Positions 16,407 through 33,089 are shown, counted from the stretch's first letter. The stretch: 64,000 nt of DNA from Sphingobacterium thalpophilum (GCF_901482695.1 NZ_LR590484.1:682001-746000), one strand, 5' to 3'. The notes: generated by a model from the sequence alone, not told the origin. Numbers and translations: made by a program.

Positions 16407-17279
16407 ATGAGTGTATTAGTTAATAAAGATTCAAAAGTAATCGTTCAGGGTTTTACTGGAAACGAAGGTACTTACCATGCTACTCAGATGATTGAGTACG
16501 GAACAAATGTAGTTGGTGGTGTGACTCCGGGTAAAGGAGGTCAACAGCACTTAGACCGTCCTGTATTCAATACTGTTCAAGATGCAGTAGATGCTACAGG
16601 AGCTAATGTTTCTATTATCTTTGTACCTCCAGCATTTGCTGCAGATGCGATCATGGAAGCTGCAGCTGCTGGTATCGAAGTGATCGTATGTATCACTGAA
16701 GGTATTCCTACAAAAGACATGATCCAGGTAAAATCATACTTGAGCGATAAAAAATCCCGCTTAATCGGTCCAAACTGCCCTGGTATCATTACAGCAGGTG
16801 AGGCTAAAATTGGTATCATGCCAGGATTTATCTTCAAAAAAGGTAACGTAGGTGTTGTTTCTAAATCAGGAACATTAACTTACGAAGCAGTAGATCAGAC
16901 TGTAAAAGCTGGATTAGGAATCACAACAGCAATCGGAATCGGGGGTGACCCAATTATCGGTACAACAACAAAAGAAGCTGTTGAATTATTAATGAATGAC
17001 CCTGAAACTGAAGCTATCATCATGATCGGCGAAATCGGTGGTGGAATGGAAGCTGAAGCCGCCCGTTGGATTAAAGAAAATGGCACTAAGCCTGTTGTTG
17101 GATTTATTGCCGGCCAAACAGCGCCTCCGGGACGTCGCATGGGCCACGCTGGTGCAATCGTGGGGGGGGCAGATGACACAGCTGCTGCTAAGATGAAAAT
17201 TATGCGTGAGTGTGGAATCCGTGTTGTCGAATCTCCGGCTGAAATCGGAAAAGCAATTGCTGAAGAATTAGCTAAATAA
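16407..17279 (+). CDS. sucD: Succinate--CoA ligase (ADP/GDP-forming) alpha subunit
   Basis: From ATG 16407 the protein is 290 residues, the usual SucD length; an in-frame ATG at 16329 would add 26 non-conserved residues. It is the alpha subunit of succinyl-CoA synthetase in the TCA cycle, making succinate and ATP/GTP from succinyl-CoA. Visible are the CoA-binding Rossmann part [40 protein letters not shown], and the phosphohistidine loop [13 protein letters not shown] with His247. [11 protein letters not shown] is also typical. The beta subunit gene sucC is not adjacent, as is common in this phylum. A clear terminator follows. Confidence 0.96.
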   Translation: MSVLVNKDSKVIVQGFTGNEGTYHATQMIEYGTNVVGGVTPGKGGQQHLDRPVFNTVQDAVDATGANVSIIFVPPAFAADAIMEAAAAGIEVIVCITEGIPTKDMIQVKSYLSDKKSRLIGPNCPGIITAGEAKIGIMPGFIFKKGNVGVVSKSGTLTYEAVDQTVKAGLGITTAIGIGGDPIIGTTTKEAVELLMNDPETEAIIMIGEIGGGMEAEAARWIKENGTKPVVGFIAGQTAPPGRRMGHAGAIVGGADDTAAAKMKIMRECGIRVVESPAEIGKAIAEELAK

Positions 17280-17297
17280 TGTGACTGTTCACAATCC

Positions 17298-17337
17298 AAA
17301 TAAAAACGGGAATCGATTCAGGTTCCCGTTTTTATTT
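17298..17337. terminator. Terminator after sucD
   Basis: A 15-bp perfect stem (17298-17312 with 17323-17337) has an ACGGGAA/TTCCCGT core and a run of T. It lies between sucD and the convergent DinB gene. Confidence 0.88.
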
Positions 17338-17376
17338 GATTATTTTTTGTCAACATATACGTAATACTTCCGGATC

Positions 17377-17877
17377 TTAGATAAGCATGGCTTCATCGGC
17401 CGAAGGCCCATATAATCCCGGCACCGCAATATTTAATAGTCGCAAATAAACTGTCAGCTGTCCGCGATGGTGGACAATATGATTATTAATGATAAAACGC
17501 ATCGCTCCTGCACGAGGCAGGCGGGCTATTTCATATTCACCCGCTTTTAACACCCAATCTTTAAACCATTCTTCATCGGCCATTGTCTCAATCGCGGCTC
17601 TATTCGCTTCGAGTCCTTCCGATAGAATGCTTTTTAGTTCTTCTATTGAAGCTACTCTAAGGGGTTGATAATCTACTTTGAAATCAAACAGGTCCTTGGG
17701 CAGAGCTTTAGATACCCAGTTATGTACTTCAACGATATGGGCTGCCAATTCACCAAGACTCATTGACTTCTCATGTGGGCGCCAGTCCAGCTTGTCATCC
17801 GGTATACGATCTAATATACTACGCGTATTTTTTGTCTCCCTCTCTAGTTCGATTAAATAACTCTTCTTGATGCTCAT
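17377..17877 (-). CDS. DinB family protein
   Basis: This 166-residue protein has the DinB/YfiT four-helix pattern. KSYLIELERETKNTRSIL opens the first helix, and HEKSMSLGELAAHIVEVHNW carries the first metal-site histidine. FIINNHIVHHRGQLTVYLRL carries the later histidine pair, and the end has VPGLYGPSADE. These histidines normally bind a divalent metal. Members include thiol-dependent transferases; many have unknown substrates, and the name reflects a Bacillus damage-inducible gene rather than a repair function. It follows the DUF4886 gene on the same strand by seven bases and is probably cotranscribed. Confidence 0.88.
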   Translation of the reverse strand: MSIKKSYLIELERETKNTRSILDRIPDDKLDWRPHEKSMSLGELAAHIVEVHNWVSKALPKDLFDFKVDYQPLRVASIEELKSILSEGLEANRAAIETMADEEWFKDWVLKAGEYEIARLPRAGAMRFIINNHIVHHRGQLTVYLRLLNIAVPGLYGPSADEAMLI

Positions 17878-17884
17878 AGTTCTT

Positions 17885-18769
17885 TTAATTCATAAATTGA
17901 AAATACGTCAGAGGTGTCACGTTATAAGGAGCATGAACAGCCTTATGCGCCGCTTCTCGTGCTATCTGCCCTTCTATATACGTTACTTTAAGTGGCAAAA
18001 AGGCGTTGCTTTTGACAGGTTCATGAAATAATGCTTCGTACCAAGTACAAGCGGCTACGAAACGGCCATAGTCCAAATTTAGATGATATCCATCCCTGGT
18101 AAAATTGTCTCCAATGAAACTCGTCCGTGCATTCTGTACCGCCGTTCCCGAAGGAACCAGTATTTCAAAATTTCCCCAACTAAATACGTCCGCAGATGTC
18201 TTTACAATATCTGCATACATCTTCCCCTGGCTACGGTCATACTTAATGAATCCTTCATGGGATGAGCCATTTTGATATGCCCAAGTCTGGTGTAATATAT
18301 ATTTTGTCTCCGGAAATCTTACTTGTTTAGTAACATATTCATATAAGGTAGGTAAGTCTTTTGCGTAAGAGTCGTAATTGCCCGATAACGGACTCGCTTG
18401 CTGAAAACTGACGTAATCCCAGGCTTCATCTTTAAGCGCTTCTGAGAGGCGCTGATTGGATTTTTCAGACATCTGACCATCCATATTAATTTTCCGATAT
18501 CGATAAGCTGGCTTATCTTCCTTTGCATTGTTGACATGCAGACTCAAAGGGGCTCCACCTATATACAGATTACCAATGACAATCTTCTTTTTGCCTGCCT
18601 TGGCTAATTCATAAAGATTCTGCTCTATGGCATCCTCTGAAAAACTGTTTCCTATCGCCAAAACTCTCAGAACTCCATCATCCAAAGGCTGCTGTTGCGC
18701 TTGTGATGGAGTACCTGCAAATAAGAAAATTATTAAAATACTAAAGGGGAATATCTGTTTCGTTTTCAT
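17885..18769 (-). CDS. Exported DUF4886 (SGNH-hydrolase-like) protein
   Basis: The 294-residue protein begins with a signal peptide (MKTKQIFPFSILIIFLFAGT followed by PSQAQ). The mature part starts VLRVLAIGNSFSEDAIEQNL, whose GNSFS serine corresponds to block I of SGNH esterases. IGGAPLSLH, WDYVSFQQASPLSG and the late RDGYHLNLDYGRF carry the expected Gly/Asn and Asp-x-x-His type residues. DUF4886 members act on carbohydrate or ester substrates in the periplasm; the substrate is not known. Together with the DinB gene seven bases downstream it forms a small operon upstream of the 5S end of the rRNA operon. Confidence 0.87.
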   Translation of the reverse strand: MKTKQIFPFSILIIFLFAGTPSQAQQQPLDDGVLRVLAIGNSFSEDAIEQNLYELAKAGKKKIVIGNLYIGGAPLSLHVNNAKEDKPAYRYRKINMDGQMSEKSNQRLSEALKDEAWDYVSFQQASPLSGNYDSYAKDLPTLYEYVTKQVRFPETKYILHQTWAYQNGSSHEGFIKYDRSQGKMYADIVKTSADVFSWGNFEILVPSGTAVQNARTSFIGDNFTRDGYHLNLDYGRFVAACTWYEALFHEPVKSNAFLPLKVTYIEGQIAREAAHKAVHAPYNVTPLTYFQFMN

Positions 18770-18892
18770 TTTATATTTATTGCTCTATGGCTAAAATTAG
18801 AGAATATCTTCTACAATTACTAATCAGAAAAGGAAAAACATTGGTTCCCACCGGTCATCCCGCTGCGCGCAGCAGGTCCGCTGTAAACGAAA

Positions 18893-18923
18893 GAAGCCCT
18901 TGACTGTTTCCAGCAAGGGCTTC
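18893..18923 (-). terminator. Terminator of the rRNA operon
   Basis: GAAGCCCTTG and CAAGGGCTTC form a 10-bp stem 12 bases after the 5S 3' end on the minus strand, with T-rich flanks. Confidence 0.8.
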
Positions 18924-18934
18924 CGTGTAAAAAA

Positions 18935-19041
18935 AGGCACCGACCTACTCTCCCACCTGTTACGGCAATACCATCGGCTCTGGCGGGCTTGACTGCTCTG
19001 TTCGGAATGGGAAGAGGTAGACACCGCCGATATAGGCACCT
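18935..19041 (-). rRNA. rrf: 5S ribosomal RNA
   Basis: The minus strand contains the conserved 5S core CCCATTCCGAACAGAGCAGT, then AAGCCCGCCAGAGCCGATGG, and GGGAGAGTAGGTCGGTGCC near the end. The ends were set by helix I, AGGTGCC with GGTGCCT (with two wobble pairs). It is the last gene of the rRNA operon. Confidence 0.93.
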
Positions 19042-19197
19042 AAAGATCATTTATGGTAGCAAGCAGCTGGATGATGGTATTCAGCTTCCCTCCGCAGGGA
19101 AAAATACCGGTCCGGCAGCACGCACCATACTGACATATATACCGAAAGAGTGTCCAAAAATTAAAGAGGAAGACAACAGTGTCTGTCTGCATGAGAA

Positions 19198-22080
<2,883 letters not shown>

Positions 22081-22315
22081 CATAGCCTTTTGCCACTATG
22101 CGGCTGCTTTTGATATATATACCGGCATGCTACGCAATGATTCCTCCGGTATTCACCGGATATCTCCTCATCACATCAGACACATACCAGCATTGTCTCT
22201 ACTGTTGTCTTCTCTTGTAATTTTTTTTCTCTTTCAGTATGTCAAAGAACTCTTTGGTAGATATAAGTAGTTAGATGTTAGTATCAAGATCATTATATGT
22301 CGCCATATCATCTCT

Positions 22316-22343
22316 AAATACTATATACTAAATACTATATACT
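22316..22343. repeat. Two 14-bp direct repeats in the 23S-tRNA spacer
   Basis: AAATACTATATACT occurs twice in tandem (22316-22329, 22330-22343) just beside the tRNA-Ala 3' end. Small A/T-rich duplication of unknown meaning. Confidence 0.7.
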
Positions 22344-22349
22344 ATCTCG

Positions 22350-22423
22350 TGGAGAATAACGGATTCGAACCGTTGACCCCCTGCGTGCAAGGCAGGTGCT
22401 CTAGCCAGCTGAGCTAATTCCCC
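22350..22423 (-). tRNA. tRNA-Ala(UGC)
   Basis: A 74-base tRNA with acceptor GGGGAAT/ATTCTCC, D-arm AGCTCAGCTGGCTAGAGC, anticodon loop with TGC, and T-arm GTTCGAATC. It lies in the 16S-23S spacer, after tRNA-Ile, the usual arrangement. Confidence 0.96.
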
Positions 22424-22512
22424 TTTGTTTCAGATATCAGATTGTAGACCGGAGACAGCAGACTCTTTACTTTGTCCCTATTCTCACAGCTCTATTCTCA
22501 GATCTCTTTAAG

Positions 22513-22586
22513 TAGTCCCGAGCAGATTTGAACTGCTGACCCCTACATTATCAGTGTAGTGCTCTGACCAACTGAGCTACGGGACT
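22513..22586 (-). tRNA. tRNA-Ile(GAU)
   Basis: A 74-base tRNA with acceptor AGTCCCG/CGGGACT, anticodon loop CTGATAA (GAT), and T-arm GTTCAAATC. It lies in the 16S-23S spacer next to tRNA-Ala. Confidence 0.96.
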
Positions 22587-22704
22587 AGCTGTATTATTCC
22601 ATCTCTCCTTCCGGGACCGCTCCTTTAAGGGGAGGGCACTTTCTTCTGATGTTTTCTTCTTTTCAATCATGTGGTACGTGACGGGCAACGGTCCGCGATG
22701 CTCT

Positions 22705-24233
<1,529 letters not shown>

Positions 24234-24492
24234 TAAAATGAAGTTTTTGATTCCGACTATTTATAATAATCAGAATTCTTTTTTTAATATCTCTGATCTC
24301 GGACCGAATTGAACGGATTACTTGAATCTGTTCCATGACTTCCGACTTTCGTCTGTCTGCCTACTCGTCACGCTACATGATTGTGTGTTATTAAAGAACT
24401 TTATGCGCTTCAACTTCCGTATCCGCTGTATTCCGATGGCATTGCGCCCTCTTTTATCTTTTTTTGTTTCCCCGCCGTTTCCGACGGGACTG

Positions 24493-24525
24493 CAAAGGTA
24501 GGAATCTTTTCCGGACTTCCAAAAA
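24493..24525 (-). promoter_or_regulatory. rRNA promoter P2 (proximal)
   Basis: On the minus strand TTTTTGG is followed after 18 bases by TACCTTTG (24493-24500), a -33/-7 pair of the Bacteroidota type. Flanking sequence (GGAAGTCCGGAAAAG) resembles P1, so the two arose by duplication. Confidence 0.7.
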
Positions 24526-24642
24526 CTTTCTGAAGTTTTTTTTGGCTTTCTTTTTCCGGTTTCCGCGTTCAGCTACCGTTGAACCCTTCTTTTTTCATGG
24601 CTGCTTCTTCCGGAGCAGCCCGCCCTCCCTTGCGGAGTGGTG

Positions 24643-24674
24643 CAAAGATAGAAACTTTTGGAACAAACTTCCAA
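24643..24674 (-). promoter_or_regulatory. rRNA promoter P1 (distal)
   Basis: On the minus strand TTGG is followed after 20 bases by TATCTTTG (24643-24650). The box and following GCA are the same type as in P2, 150 bases closer to 16S. Confidence 0.7.
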
Positions 24675-24877
24675 GACTTTTGTTTATTATTTTTCGATAT
24701 AGAACCTAACTCCCTGTATTCTTGGCGAAAGTATTTTCAGTATACCACTGATACAGCTAGGCAACACCCACATATTCGCACAATTTCCTTGAAAACCGAC
24801 TGCGGCTAGGTTATTCTCCGGGTAAACGATCTTCCATCAATAACTAGGTGAAACCAACAATACTATTATCAAAAAAA

Positions 24878-24903
24878 AGGGTTCAAGTATACACTTGAAC
24901 CCT
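24878..24903 (-). terminator. Terminator of the rpoBC operon
   Basis: AGGGTTCAAGT pairs with ACTTGAACCCT around a 4-base loop; on the minus strand eight T follow. It lies 26 bases after the rpoC stop and isolates rpoBC from the rRNA operon. Confidence 0.9.
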
Positions 24904-24929
24904 CTATATTAAGATAATCTATCAAGAGA

Positions 24930-27900
24930 TTAATCTTCTTCTTTCGAAGCTAACAATTGATCGTATTCTTCACGGGAACCAACGATTAAGTTGCTATATT
25001 GGCGAATACCTGTACCAGAAGGAATCAAGTGACCGACAATTACGTTCTCTTTCAAACCTAATAGATTGTCACGTTTACCTGCGATAGCAGCTTCGTTCAA
25101 CACCTTCGTTGTCTCCTGGAAGGAAGCCGCCGAGATGAACGATTTCGTACCCAATGAAGCTCTAGTGATACCTTGTAACAATGGGCTTGAGGTCGCTGGA
25201 ATTGCTTCGCGAACTTCCACAAGTTTCAGGTCACGACGTTTTAAACTAGAGTTCTCTTCTCTCAACTTACGTAAAGAAACGATTTGTCCTGGACGCAAGT
25301 TGTTAGAGTCTCCGGCGTCAACAACGACCTTTTTGTCAAATAGCGAATCATTCTCTTCCATGAAATCCCATTTATTTACGGCTTCTTTCTCTAAGAAACG
25401 TGTATCTCCCGGGTCTTCAATATTGACTTTCTGCATCATCTGGTGAACAATCGTTTCGAAGTGCTTGTCATTGATCTTCACCCCTTGCAGACGGTATACT
25501 TCTTGGATACCATTGACAATGTAGTGCTGAACAGCCGCCGGTCCTTTGATAGCCAAGATATCCGCTGGCGAAATTGAGCCATCTGACAACGGCATACCTG
25601 CTTTCACGAAGTCATTGTCCTGAACAAGGATATGCTTCGAAAGTGGCACCAAATACTTCTTGATCTGACCATCGCGAGACTCGATAGATATTTCACGATT
25701 ACCGCGTTTAACACCACCTAATGAAACCACACCGTCAATTTCAGTAACAACAGCAGGATTCGATGGATTACGCGCCTCAAACAATTCAGTCACACGTGGA
25801 AGACCACCCGTAATGTCTCGAGTCTTACCTGTTGAACGCGGAATCTTAACCAAAATACCACCTTCTTTTACTGTAACACCGTCAGCGACTGCAACGTGTG
25901 CTCCAACCGGTATGTTATACGTACGAATAACTTCTCCTGACTTATCTAAAATCTTGATAGATGGGTTTTTCGTTTTATCACGTGTCTCAATAATTACTTT
26001 CTCTTTGTGGCCGGTTTGCTCATCAGACTCTTCACGATAGGTTACACCTTCGATAATTGCATCAAATTCCACCTTACCGGCAAATTCAGAGATAATGACA
26101 GCGTTATATGGATCCCATTCCACCAATTTATCGCCCTTAGATACTGTGCTGCCGTCTTCTACGAACAACTGCGAACCGTACGGGATATTCTGTTGGAAAA
26201 CAATTTTATTATGTGCATCGATGATTTTAACCTCACCAGAACGTCCTAAGACAACTTGATGTGTGCCGTTCTCACCTGTCTGCGAAACCGTACGTACGTT
26301 TTCAAATTCGATTCTACCATCGTATTTAGAAATGATGCTCGAGTCGGCGGCGATGTTAGATGCCGTACCCCCTACGTGGAACGTACGAAGTGTCAACTGT
26401 GTACCCGGTTCACCGATAGACTGTGCAGCAATAACGCCGACAGCTTCACCCAGTTGAACGCGTTTACCAGAAGCTAAGTTACGACCATAACAACAAGCAC
26501 ACACACCACGTTTAGATTCACAAGTCAATACTGTACGGATCTCAACTCCTTCGATGCCAACTTTCTCAATTGTATCCGCGATCTCTTCAGTGATATCTTC
26601 ATTTGCAGCAACAATTAATTCTCCAGTATCCGGATGCACCACGTCGTGCAACGGTGTACGTCCTAAAATACGATCGTATAATGGCTCAACGATATCGTCG
26701 TTGTCTTTTAATGCCGTTGTATAAATACCACGTAAACCTCCACAATCTTGCTCCACCACAATCATATCCTGCGCTACGTCATGTAAACGACGCGTTAAGT
26801 AACCCGCATCCGCCGTTTTCAGCGCCGTATCGGCAAGACCTTTACGCGCACCGTGGGTAGAGATAAAGTACTCCAATACGGACAAACCTTCTTTAAAGTT
26901 TGACAAGATCGGGTTCTCGATAATTTCACCACCTGAAGTACCAGACTTCTGAGGTTTAGCCATCAAACCACGCATACCACATAACTGACGAATCTGCTCT
27001 TTCGATCCACGGGCTCCAGAATCCAACATCATATACACAGAGTTGAACCCTTGGTTATCGTTGGAAAGAATATCCATTACGTGTGCAGTCAATCGGTTAT
27101 TGATACGTGTCCAAATATCGATGATCTGGTTGTAACGTTCGTTGTTGGTAATGAAACCCATGTTATAGTTGTTCATTACCTCCTCAACTTCATTGGTCGC
27201 CTGAGCGATCAACTCAGCTTTCGCAGCAGGAATATTCAAATCTTCCAAGTTGAACGAAAGCCCGCCTTTGAACGCCGTTTGATAACCTAATTCTTTCATA
27301 TCGTCCAAGAACTGTGCAGCACGGGCCATACCCGTAGTCTTCACGATCTCACCGATAATATTACGCAAAGATTTTTTAGTCAGCAATTCGTTGACAAAGC
27401 CCATCTCATCAGGAACAACCTGATTAAAGATCACACGACCTACTGTTGTCTCCAATAAGGTATCAACGATGCTTCCATCTTTCTGTCTAACTTTTGTTTT
27501 GACTTTAATCCAAGCATGAAGGTCAATTTTTTTCTCGTTTAGAGCAATAATTACCTCTTCTGCCGAATAGAAAGTCATATCTTGACCTCTCACGATATGG
27601 TCACCTGCACTTCTCCGGCCTTTAGTAATATAATAAAGACCCAATACCATGTCTTGAGATGGTACAGTGATTGGTGATCCGTTCGCTGGGTTCAAAATAT
27701 TGTGTGAAGCCAACATTAAAATTTGAGCCTCCAAAACTGCAGCATTACCTAAAGGCAAGTGAACCGCCATCTGGTCACCGTCAAAATCGGCGTTGAATGC
27801 TGTACACACCAATGGGTGCAACTGAATAGCTTTACCCTCGACCAAAGTCGGTTGGAAAGCCTGGATACCCAAACGGTGAAGCGTAGGCGCACGGTTAAGT

Positions 27901-29207
27901 AATACAGGGTGGCCTTTCAATACATTTTCAAGGATATCCCATACGACAGGATCTTTACGGTCAACGATTTTTTTAGCGGATTTTACAGTTTTTACAATAC
28001 CACGCTCAATCATCTTACGGATGATAAATGGCTTGTATAGCTCTGCAGCCATATCTTTAGGAAGACCACACTCGTGTAATTTTAGGTGCGGACCCACAAC
28101 AATTACCGAACGAGCAGAATAATCCACACGTTTACCCAATAAGTTTTGACGGAAACGTCCTTGTTTACCTTTCAAAATATCAGATAAAGATTTCAATGCA
28201 CGGTTCCCTTCTGTCTTAACAGCGTTCACTTTACGTGAGTTGTCAAACAAAGAGTCTACCGCTTCTTGAAGCATACGTTTTTCGTTACGTAAGATAACTT
28301 CAGGAGCTTTGATTTCGATCAAACGTTTCAGACGATTGTTACGGATAATCACACGACGATATAAGTCGTTCAAATCCGAAGTCGCGAAACGGCCCCCATC
28401 CAAAGGCACTAAAGGACGTAATTCCGGTGGGATAATCGGAACAATTTTCACAATCATCCATTCTGGACGGTTCTCGATATTCTCACGTGAGCTCCGGAAA
28501 GCTTCAACAACATGAAGACGTTTTAATGCTTCATTTTTACGTTGTTGTGAAGTCTCATTGGCAGCTTGGTGACGTAAATCGTATGACAATTGATCCAAAT
28601 CAATACGTTTCAACAAATCTTCCAATGCCTCAGCACCCATCTTAGCAACGAATTTTTGAGGATCGTTGTCGTCTAAATATTGATTTTCTTTTGGTAAGGT
28701 ATCTAAAATATCTAAATATTCTTCTTCCGTCAAGAAGTCCATAAAGTTGATACCGTCTTCTTCCTTGATACCAGCCTGGATAACCACATAACGTTCGTAG
28801 TAAATGATCATATCCAATTTCTTGGTAGGAAGTCCCAATAAATAACCAATTTTATTAGGAAGAGAACGGAAGTACCAGATATGCGCGACAGGAACCACCA
28901 AGTTGATGTGTCCCATACGCTCACGACGTACTTTTTTCTCAGTTACCTCAACACCACAACGGTCACACACGATACCTTTGTAACGGATACGTTTGTATTT
29001 ACCACAGTGACATTCGTAGTCCTTTACCGGACCGAAAATACGCTCACAGAATAAACCGTCACGTTCGGGTTTGTAGGTACGATAGTTAATCGTCTCTGGT
29101 TTTGTAACTTCACCACTTGAGCGTTCCAAAATAGTCTCTGGAGAAGCCAAGCTGATCGTAATCGAAGTGAAGTTGCTTTTAATTTTATTATCTTTTTTGT
29201 AAGACAT
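24930..29207 (-). CDS. rpoC: DNA-directed RNA polymerase subunit beta'
   Basis: This 1425-residue protein is the beta' subunit of RNA polymerase. The N-terminal zinc site is Cys66, Cys68, Cys81 and Cys84 (CHC and CDRC). NADFDGD at residues 472-478 holds the three aspartates that bind the catalytic magnesium. A second zinc cluster is in the segment [20 protein letters not shown]. It is the last gene of the rplKAJL-rpoBC unit, 72 bases after rpoB, with a hairpin in the gap and a terminator downstream. Length is normal for Bacteroidota. Confidence 0.98.
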   Translation of the reverse strand: MSYKKDNKIKSNFTSITISLASPETILERSSGEVTKPETINYRTYKPERDGLFCERIFGPVKDYECHCGKYKRIRYKGIVCDRCGVEVTEKKVRRERMGHINLVVPVAHIWYFRSLPNKIGYLLGLPTKKLDMIIYYERYVVIQAGIKEEDGINFMDFLTEEEYLDILDTLPKENQYLDDNDPQKFVAKMGAEALEDLLKRIDLDQLSYDLRHQAANETSQQRKNEALKRLHVVEAFRSSRENIENRPEWMIVKIVPIIPPELRPLVPLDGGRFATSDLNDLYRRVIIRNNRLKRLIEIKAPEVILRNEKRMLQEAVDSLFDNSRKVNAVKTEGNRALKSLSDILKGKQGRFRQNLLGKRVDYSARSVIVVGPHLKLHECGLPKDMAAELYKPFIIRKMIERGIVKTVKSAKKIVDRKDPVVWDILENVLKGHPVLLNRAPTLHRLGIQAFQPTLVEGKAIQLHPLVCTAFNADFDGDQMAVHLPLGNAAVLEAQILMLASHNILNPANGSPITVPSQDMVLGLYYITKGRRSAGDHIVRGQDMTFYSAEEVIIALNEKKIDLHAWIKVKTKVRQKDGSIVDTLLETTVGRVIFNQVVPDEMGFVNELLTKKSLRNIIGEIVKTTGMARAAQFLDDMKELGYQTAFKGGLSFNLEDLNIPAAKAELIAQATNEVEEVMNNYNMGFITNNERYNQIIDIWTRINNRLTAHVMDILSNDNQGFNSVYMMLDSGARGSKEQIRQLCGMRGLMAKPQKSGTSGGEIIENPILSNFKEGLSVLEYFISTHGARKGLADTALKTADAGYLTRRLHDVAQDMIVVEQDCGGLRGIYTTALKDNDDIVEPLYDRILGRTPLHDVVHPDTGELIVAANEDITEEIADTIEKVGIEGVEIRTVLTCESKRGVCACCYGRNLASGKRVQLGEAVGVIAAQSIGEPGTQLTLRTFHVGGTASNIAADSSIISKYDGRIEFENVRTVSQTGENGTHQVVLGRSGEVKIIDAHNKIVFQQNIPYGSQLFVEDGSTVSKGDKLVEWDPYNAVIISEFAGKVEFDAIIEGVTYREESDEQTGHKEKVIIETRDKTKNPSIKILDKSGEVIRTYNIPVGAHVAVADGVTVKEGGILVKIPRSTGKTRDITGGLPRVTELFEARNPSNPAVVTEIDGVVSLGGVKRGNREISIESRDGQIKKYLVPLSKHILVQDNDFVKAGMPLSDGSISPADILAIKGPAAVQHYIVNGIQEVYRLQGVKINDKHFETIVHQMMQKVNIEDPGDTRFLEKEAVNKWDFMEENDSLFDKKVVVDAGDSNNLRPGQIVSLRKLREENSSLKRRDLKLVEVREAIPATSSPLLQGITRASLGTKSFISAASFQETTKVLNEAAIAGKRDNLLGLKENVIVGHLIPSGTGIRQYSNLIVGSREEYDQLLASKEED

Positions 29208-29238
29208 ACTTATACAAAAGTTAAAGCTGTATAAAGAA

Positions 29239-29266
29239 GCTTTGAAGGACTGGAGCCCTTCAAAGC
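29239..29266 (-). other. Intercistronic hairpin between rpoB and rpoC
   Basis: GCTTTGAAGG and CCTTCAAAGC form a 10-bp stem around an 8-base loop, without a U run. It may protect or process the message between the two large genes. Confidence 0.5.
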
Positions 29267-29279
29267 CCTAATTGCTTAA

Positions 29280-32200
29280 TTAATCCAATGTGATATCTAG
29301 ACCCAATCCGCGTAACTCGTGTACCAATACGTTGAACGATTCTGGTACCGATGGCGTTGGAAGATTGTTGCCCTTAACGATCGCTTCGTAAGTTTTGGCA
29401 CGACCAACCACATCATCCGATTTCACGGTCAAGATCTCTTGAAGGATGTTAGATGCACCGAATGCTTCCAATGCCCAAACCTCCATCTCACCGAAACGTT
29501 GACCACCGAATTGTGCTTTACCACCCAAAGGTTGTTGTGTGATCAATGAGTACGGACCGATTGAACGTGCGTGCATTTTATCATCAACCATGTGACCTAA
29601 TTTCAACATGTAGATAACACCCACTGTTGTCGGTTGATCGAAACGGTCTCCTGTCAATCCGTTGTACAAATAAGTACGTCCAGATTTTGGTAAACCTGCT
29701 TTCGCCACCCAATCTTGTACCTGATCCATTTCAGCACCATCAAAGATAGGCGTCGCAAACTTAACACCTAATTTTTGACCAGCCCAACCCAATACGGTTT
29801 CGTAGATCTGTCCTAAGTTCATCCGTGAAGGTACCCCCAGTGGGTTCAACACGATATCAACTGGTGTACCGTCTTCTAAGAATGGCATATCCTCATCACG
29901 TACGATACGTGCAACGATACCTTTGTTACCGTGACGACCGGCCATTTTATCCCCTACTTTCAACTTACGTTTCTTAGCAACGTAAACTTTGGCCATCTGC
30001 ACAATTCCTGATGGAAGTTCATCACCCACAGACACGGCAAATTTATCACGTTTGAACGATCCCAACTCTTCATTAATTTTGATATTGTAGTTATGAAGAG
30101 CCATTTTGATCAGCTCGTTTTTATCTTCGTCAGTTGTCCATCCCATTGGGTTGATGTTGTTATAATCCAATTCTGCTAAGATTTTTTGTGTAAATTTAGC
30201 ACCTTTAGCTACCAACAACTCTTTATATACATTGTATACCCCTTGGCTTGTCTTACCATTCACGATGGTGAATAACTTTTCAACCAAACGATCTTTCAAG
30301 GATTTAACGGCTCTGTCGTGAGCAACTTCCAATTTCTCTAGAGTCTTACGCTCAACTTCTTTGGACATTTTTTTCGCACGGGAGAATAACTTGGTATCGA
30401 TCACAACGCCTTTCAATGAAGGCGGAGTTTTCAATGAAGCATCTTTTACATCGCCGGCTTTGTCACCAAAGATTGCGCGTAATAATTTCTCCTCTGGAGA
30501 AGGATCAGACTCACCTTTCGGCGTGATCTTACCGATTAAGATATCACCACCACCAACTTCTGCACCGATACGGATAATACCGTTTTCGTCCAAGTCTTTT
30601 GTCGCTTCTTCAGATACGTTAGGAATATCCGCTGTTAATTCTTCTTCACCACGTTTGGTATCCCGAACCTCAAGTTCAAATTCCTCAATGTGAAGAGAAG
30701 TAAACCAGTCTTCTTTTGCAACACGCTCAGAGATTACGATCGCATCCTCAAAGTTATATCCTTGCCAAGGCATGAATGCTACTTTCAAGTTACGACCCAG
30801 CGCCAATTCACCATTTTCAGTAGCATACCCCTCACACAATACTTGTCCTGGCTCCACTCGCTGACCTTTCTTCACGATAGGTTTCAAGTTCATACAAGTA
30901 TTTTGGTTGGTCTTCTTGAATTTGATCAATTTATATGTTTTGACATCATCATCAAATGATACGAGACGATCATCATCAGTTCTGTCATAACGGATCTTAA
31001 TTTCGTCAGCATCTACGTATTCTACCACACCGTGACCTTCGGCATTGATTAACGTACGTGAGTCTTTCGCTACACGGCCTTCAAGACCAGTACCTACGAT
31101 AGGGGCTTGCGGACGCAATACAGGTACAGCTTGACGTTGCATGTTCGAACCCATCAACGCACGGTTGGCGTCATCGTGCTCCAAGAAAGGAATCAATGAT
31201 GCCGCAATAGAGGTAATCTGGTTTGGCGCGACGTCCATATAATCAAGCATTTCCGGCTCGATAATTGGAAAGTCACCTTCATATCTCGCTTTAACTTTCG
31301 CATCTTCGAAATTACCTTTGTCATCATACAAAGCATTCGCTTGTGCGATTGTTTTTCCATCTTCATCTTCCGCTGATAAATAAACCACAGGCTCGTCAAC
31401 CACCACTTTACCATCCTTCACTTTACGATAAGGAGTTTCAATAAAGCCCAAATGGTTGATTTTCGCGTGCACTGCCAAGGAAGAAATCAAACCGATGTTT
31501 GGTCCCTCCGGTGTTTCAATCGTACAAAGACGGCCATAATGTGTGTAGTGAACGTCACGCACCTCGAAACCTGCGCGCTCACGGGAAAGACCACCTGGAC
31601 CCAAGGCTGACAAACGACGCTTGTGTGTGATCTCAGCAAGTGGATTGGTTTGATCCATAAACTGAGATAACTGGTTTGTTCCGAAGAATGAATTGATTAC
31701 CGACGACAAAGTACGTGCGTTAATCAAATCCGTAGGTGTAAACACCTCGTTATCGCGAATATTCATGCGTTCACGGATAGTACGGGCCATACGAGATAGA
31801 CCTACACCAAACTGCGCATATAATTGTTCGCCCACAGTACGGACACGACGGTTCGATAAGTGGTCAATATCATCCACCTCCGCTTTAGAATTGATCAAAT
31901 TGATCAAATACTTCACAATTGCAATGATATCTTCGCGTGTTAAAACTTTGATATCGTCCGGTGTATCCAGTTTCAACTTACGGTTGATCCGATAACGGCC
32001 CACATCACCTAAGTCGTAACGCTTATCAGAGAAGAATAAACGATCGATGATACCACGTGCTGTTTCCTCATCTGGTGGTTCAGCATTACGCAATTGACGA
32101 TAGATATGCTCTACCGCTTCTTTCTCCGAGTTAGAAGTATCTTTTTGTAAAGTGTTATATATAATAGAATAATCTGCATTATTTGACTCATCGTCCTTCG

Positions 32201-33089
32201 CTAGGATAATAGACTTAACACCAGCTTCAATGATCAAATCAATGTGATCTTCCTCTAGAACAGTTTCACGCTCAAGGATAATTTCGTTACGGTCAATCGA
32301 TACTACCTCACCAGTATCCTCATCCACGAAATCTTCTACCCATTTTTTCAATACCCTAGCCGCTAAACGACGGCCAACATATTTTTTAAGACCAGATTTA
32401 CTAACTTTTACTTCATCCGCCAAGTCGAACAACTCCAAGATATCTTTATCTGAATCGTAACCTATAGCACGCAATAAGGTAGTAACTGGGAATTTCTTTT
32501 TACGATCGATATATGCGTACATAACGTTATTAACGTCTGTTGCAAATTCGATCCAAGATCCTTTGAAAGGAATTACCCTTGCAGAATAAAGTTTAGTACC
32601 ATTTGTGTGTCTACTTTGACCAAAGAAAACGCCTGGTGAACGGTGTAATTGCGACACAATTACGCGTTCTGCACCATTTACCACGAAAGTACCTTTAGGA
32701 GTCATATAAGGGATAGTCCCTAAATACACATCCTGAACAATAGTTTCGAAATCTTCGTGTTCTTCATCATTACAAGATAACTTTAACTTAGCCTTTAACG
32801 GAACGCTATAAGTCAGGCCACGCTCGATACACTCTTGGATATCATAACGGGGAGGATCAATGAAATAATCCAAAAACTCTAGCACAAAAATGTTTCTTGA
32901 ATCAGAAATAGGGAAGTTTTCCGAGAATACCTTGAACAGCCCTTCCTGATGGCGGTTGTCAGAAGTAGTTTCTAATTGAAAAAACTCCTTGAAAGATTCC
33001 AATTGCACATCTAAGAAATCCGGATAATCCAAAACTTTCTTACTTGTCGCAAAGTTTATTCTTTCTTGTTGAATATTATTGTTTGCCAA
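29280..33089 (-). CDS. rpoB: DNA-directed RNA polymerase subunit beta
   Basis: I choose TTG 33089 (1269 aa), giving [20 protein letters not shown], the conserved N-terminus; an ATG at 33176 would add 29 unrelated residues. The rifampicin-binding region shows [20 protein letters not shown] and [20 protein letters not shown], the wild-type pattern. [14 protein letters not shown] and [20 protein letters not shown] are further core motifs, and the C-terminus [10 protein letters not shown]-like segment ([20 protein letters not shown]) contacts beta'. It follows rplL with an attenuator-like hairpin between them and precedes rpoC. Confidence 0.98.
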   Translation of the reverse strand: MANNNIQQERINFATSKKVLDYPDFLDVQLESFKEFFQLETTSDNRHQEGLFKVFSENFPISDSRNIFVLEFLDYFIDPPRYDIQECIERGLTYSVPLKAKLKLSCNDEEHEDFETIVQDVYLGTIPYMTPKGTFVVNGAERVIVSQLHRSPGVFFGQSRHTNGTKLYSARVIPFKGSWIEFATDVNNVMYAYIDRKKKFPVTTLLRAIGYDSDKDILELFDLADEVKVSKSGLKKYVGRRLAARVLKKWVEDFVDEDTGEVVSIDRNEIILERETVLEEDHIDLIIEAGVKSIILAKDDESNNADYSIIYNTLQKDTSNSEKEAVEHIYRQLRNAEPPDEETARGIIDRLFFSDKRYDLGDVGRYRINRKLKLDTPDDIKVLTREDIIAIVKYLINLINSKAEVDDIDHLSNRRVRTVGEQLYAQFGVGLSRMARTIRERMNIRDNEVFTPTDLINARTLSSVINSFFGTNQLSQFMDQTNPLAEITHKRRLSALGPGGLSRERAGFEVRDVHYTHYGRLCTIETPEGPNIGLISSLAVHAKINHLGFIETPYRKVKDGKVVVDEPVVYLSAEDEDGKTIAQANALYDDKGNFEDAKVKARYEGDFPIIEPEMLDYMDVAPNQITSIAASLIPFLEHDDANRALMGSNMQRQAVPVLRPQAPIVGTGLEGRVAKDSRTLINAEGHGVVEYVDADEIKIRYDRTDDDRLVSFDDDVKTYKLIKFKKTNQNTCMNLKPIVKKGQRVEPGQVLCEGYATENGELALGRNLKVAFMPWQGYNFEDAIVISERVAKEDWFTSLHIEEFELEVRDTKRGEEELTADIPNVSEEATKDLDENGIIRIGAEVGGGDILIGKITPKGESDPSPEEKLLRAIFGDKAGDVKDASLKTPPSLKGVVIDTKLFSRAKKMSKEVERKTLEKLEVAHDRAVKSLKDRLVEKLFTIVNGKTSQGVYNVYKELLVAKGAKFTQKILAELDYNNINPMGWTTDEDKNELIKMALHNYNIKINEELGSFKRDKFAVSVGDELPSGIVQMAKVYVAKKRKLKVGDKMAGRHGNKGIVARIVRDEDMPFLEDGTPVDIVLNPLGVPSRMNLGQIYETVLGWAGQKLGVKFATPIFDGAEMDQVQDWVAKAGLPKSGRTYLYNGLTGDRFDQPTTVGVIYMLKLGHMVDDKMHARSIGPYSLITQQPLGGKAQFGGQRFGEMEVWALEAFGASNILQEILTVKSDDVVGRAKTYEAIVKGNNLPTPSVPESFNVLVHELRGLGLDITLD

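Larger units (their letters stand above)
24234..24877 (-). other. rRNA operon leader and promoter region
   Basis: About 640 bases between rpoC and 16S. It contains two tandem promoters (listed separately) and the transcribed leader with the 16S-processing stem region. The frames open here (24464-24809) have repetitive Phe/Arg-rich translations and are not genes. Confidence 0.75.

Noticed and set aside
24464-24809. Phe/Arg-rich open frames upstream of 16S
   Set aside because: They overlap the two rRNA promoters and have low-complexity translations.
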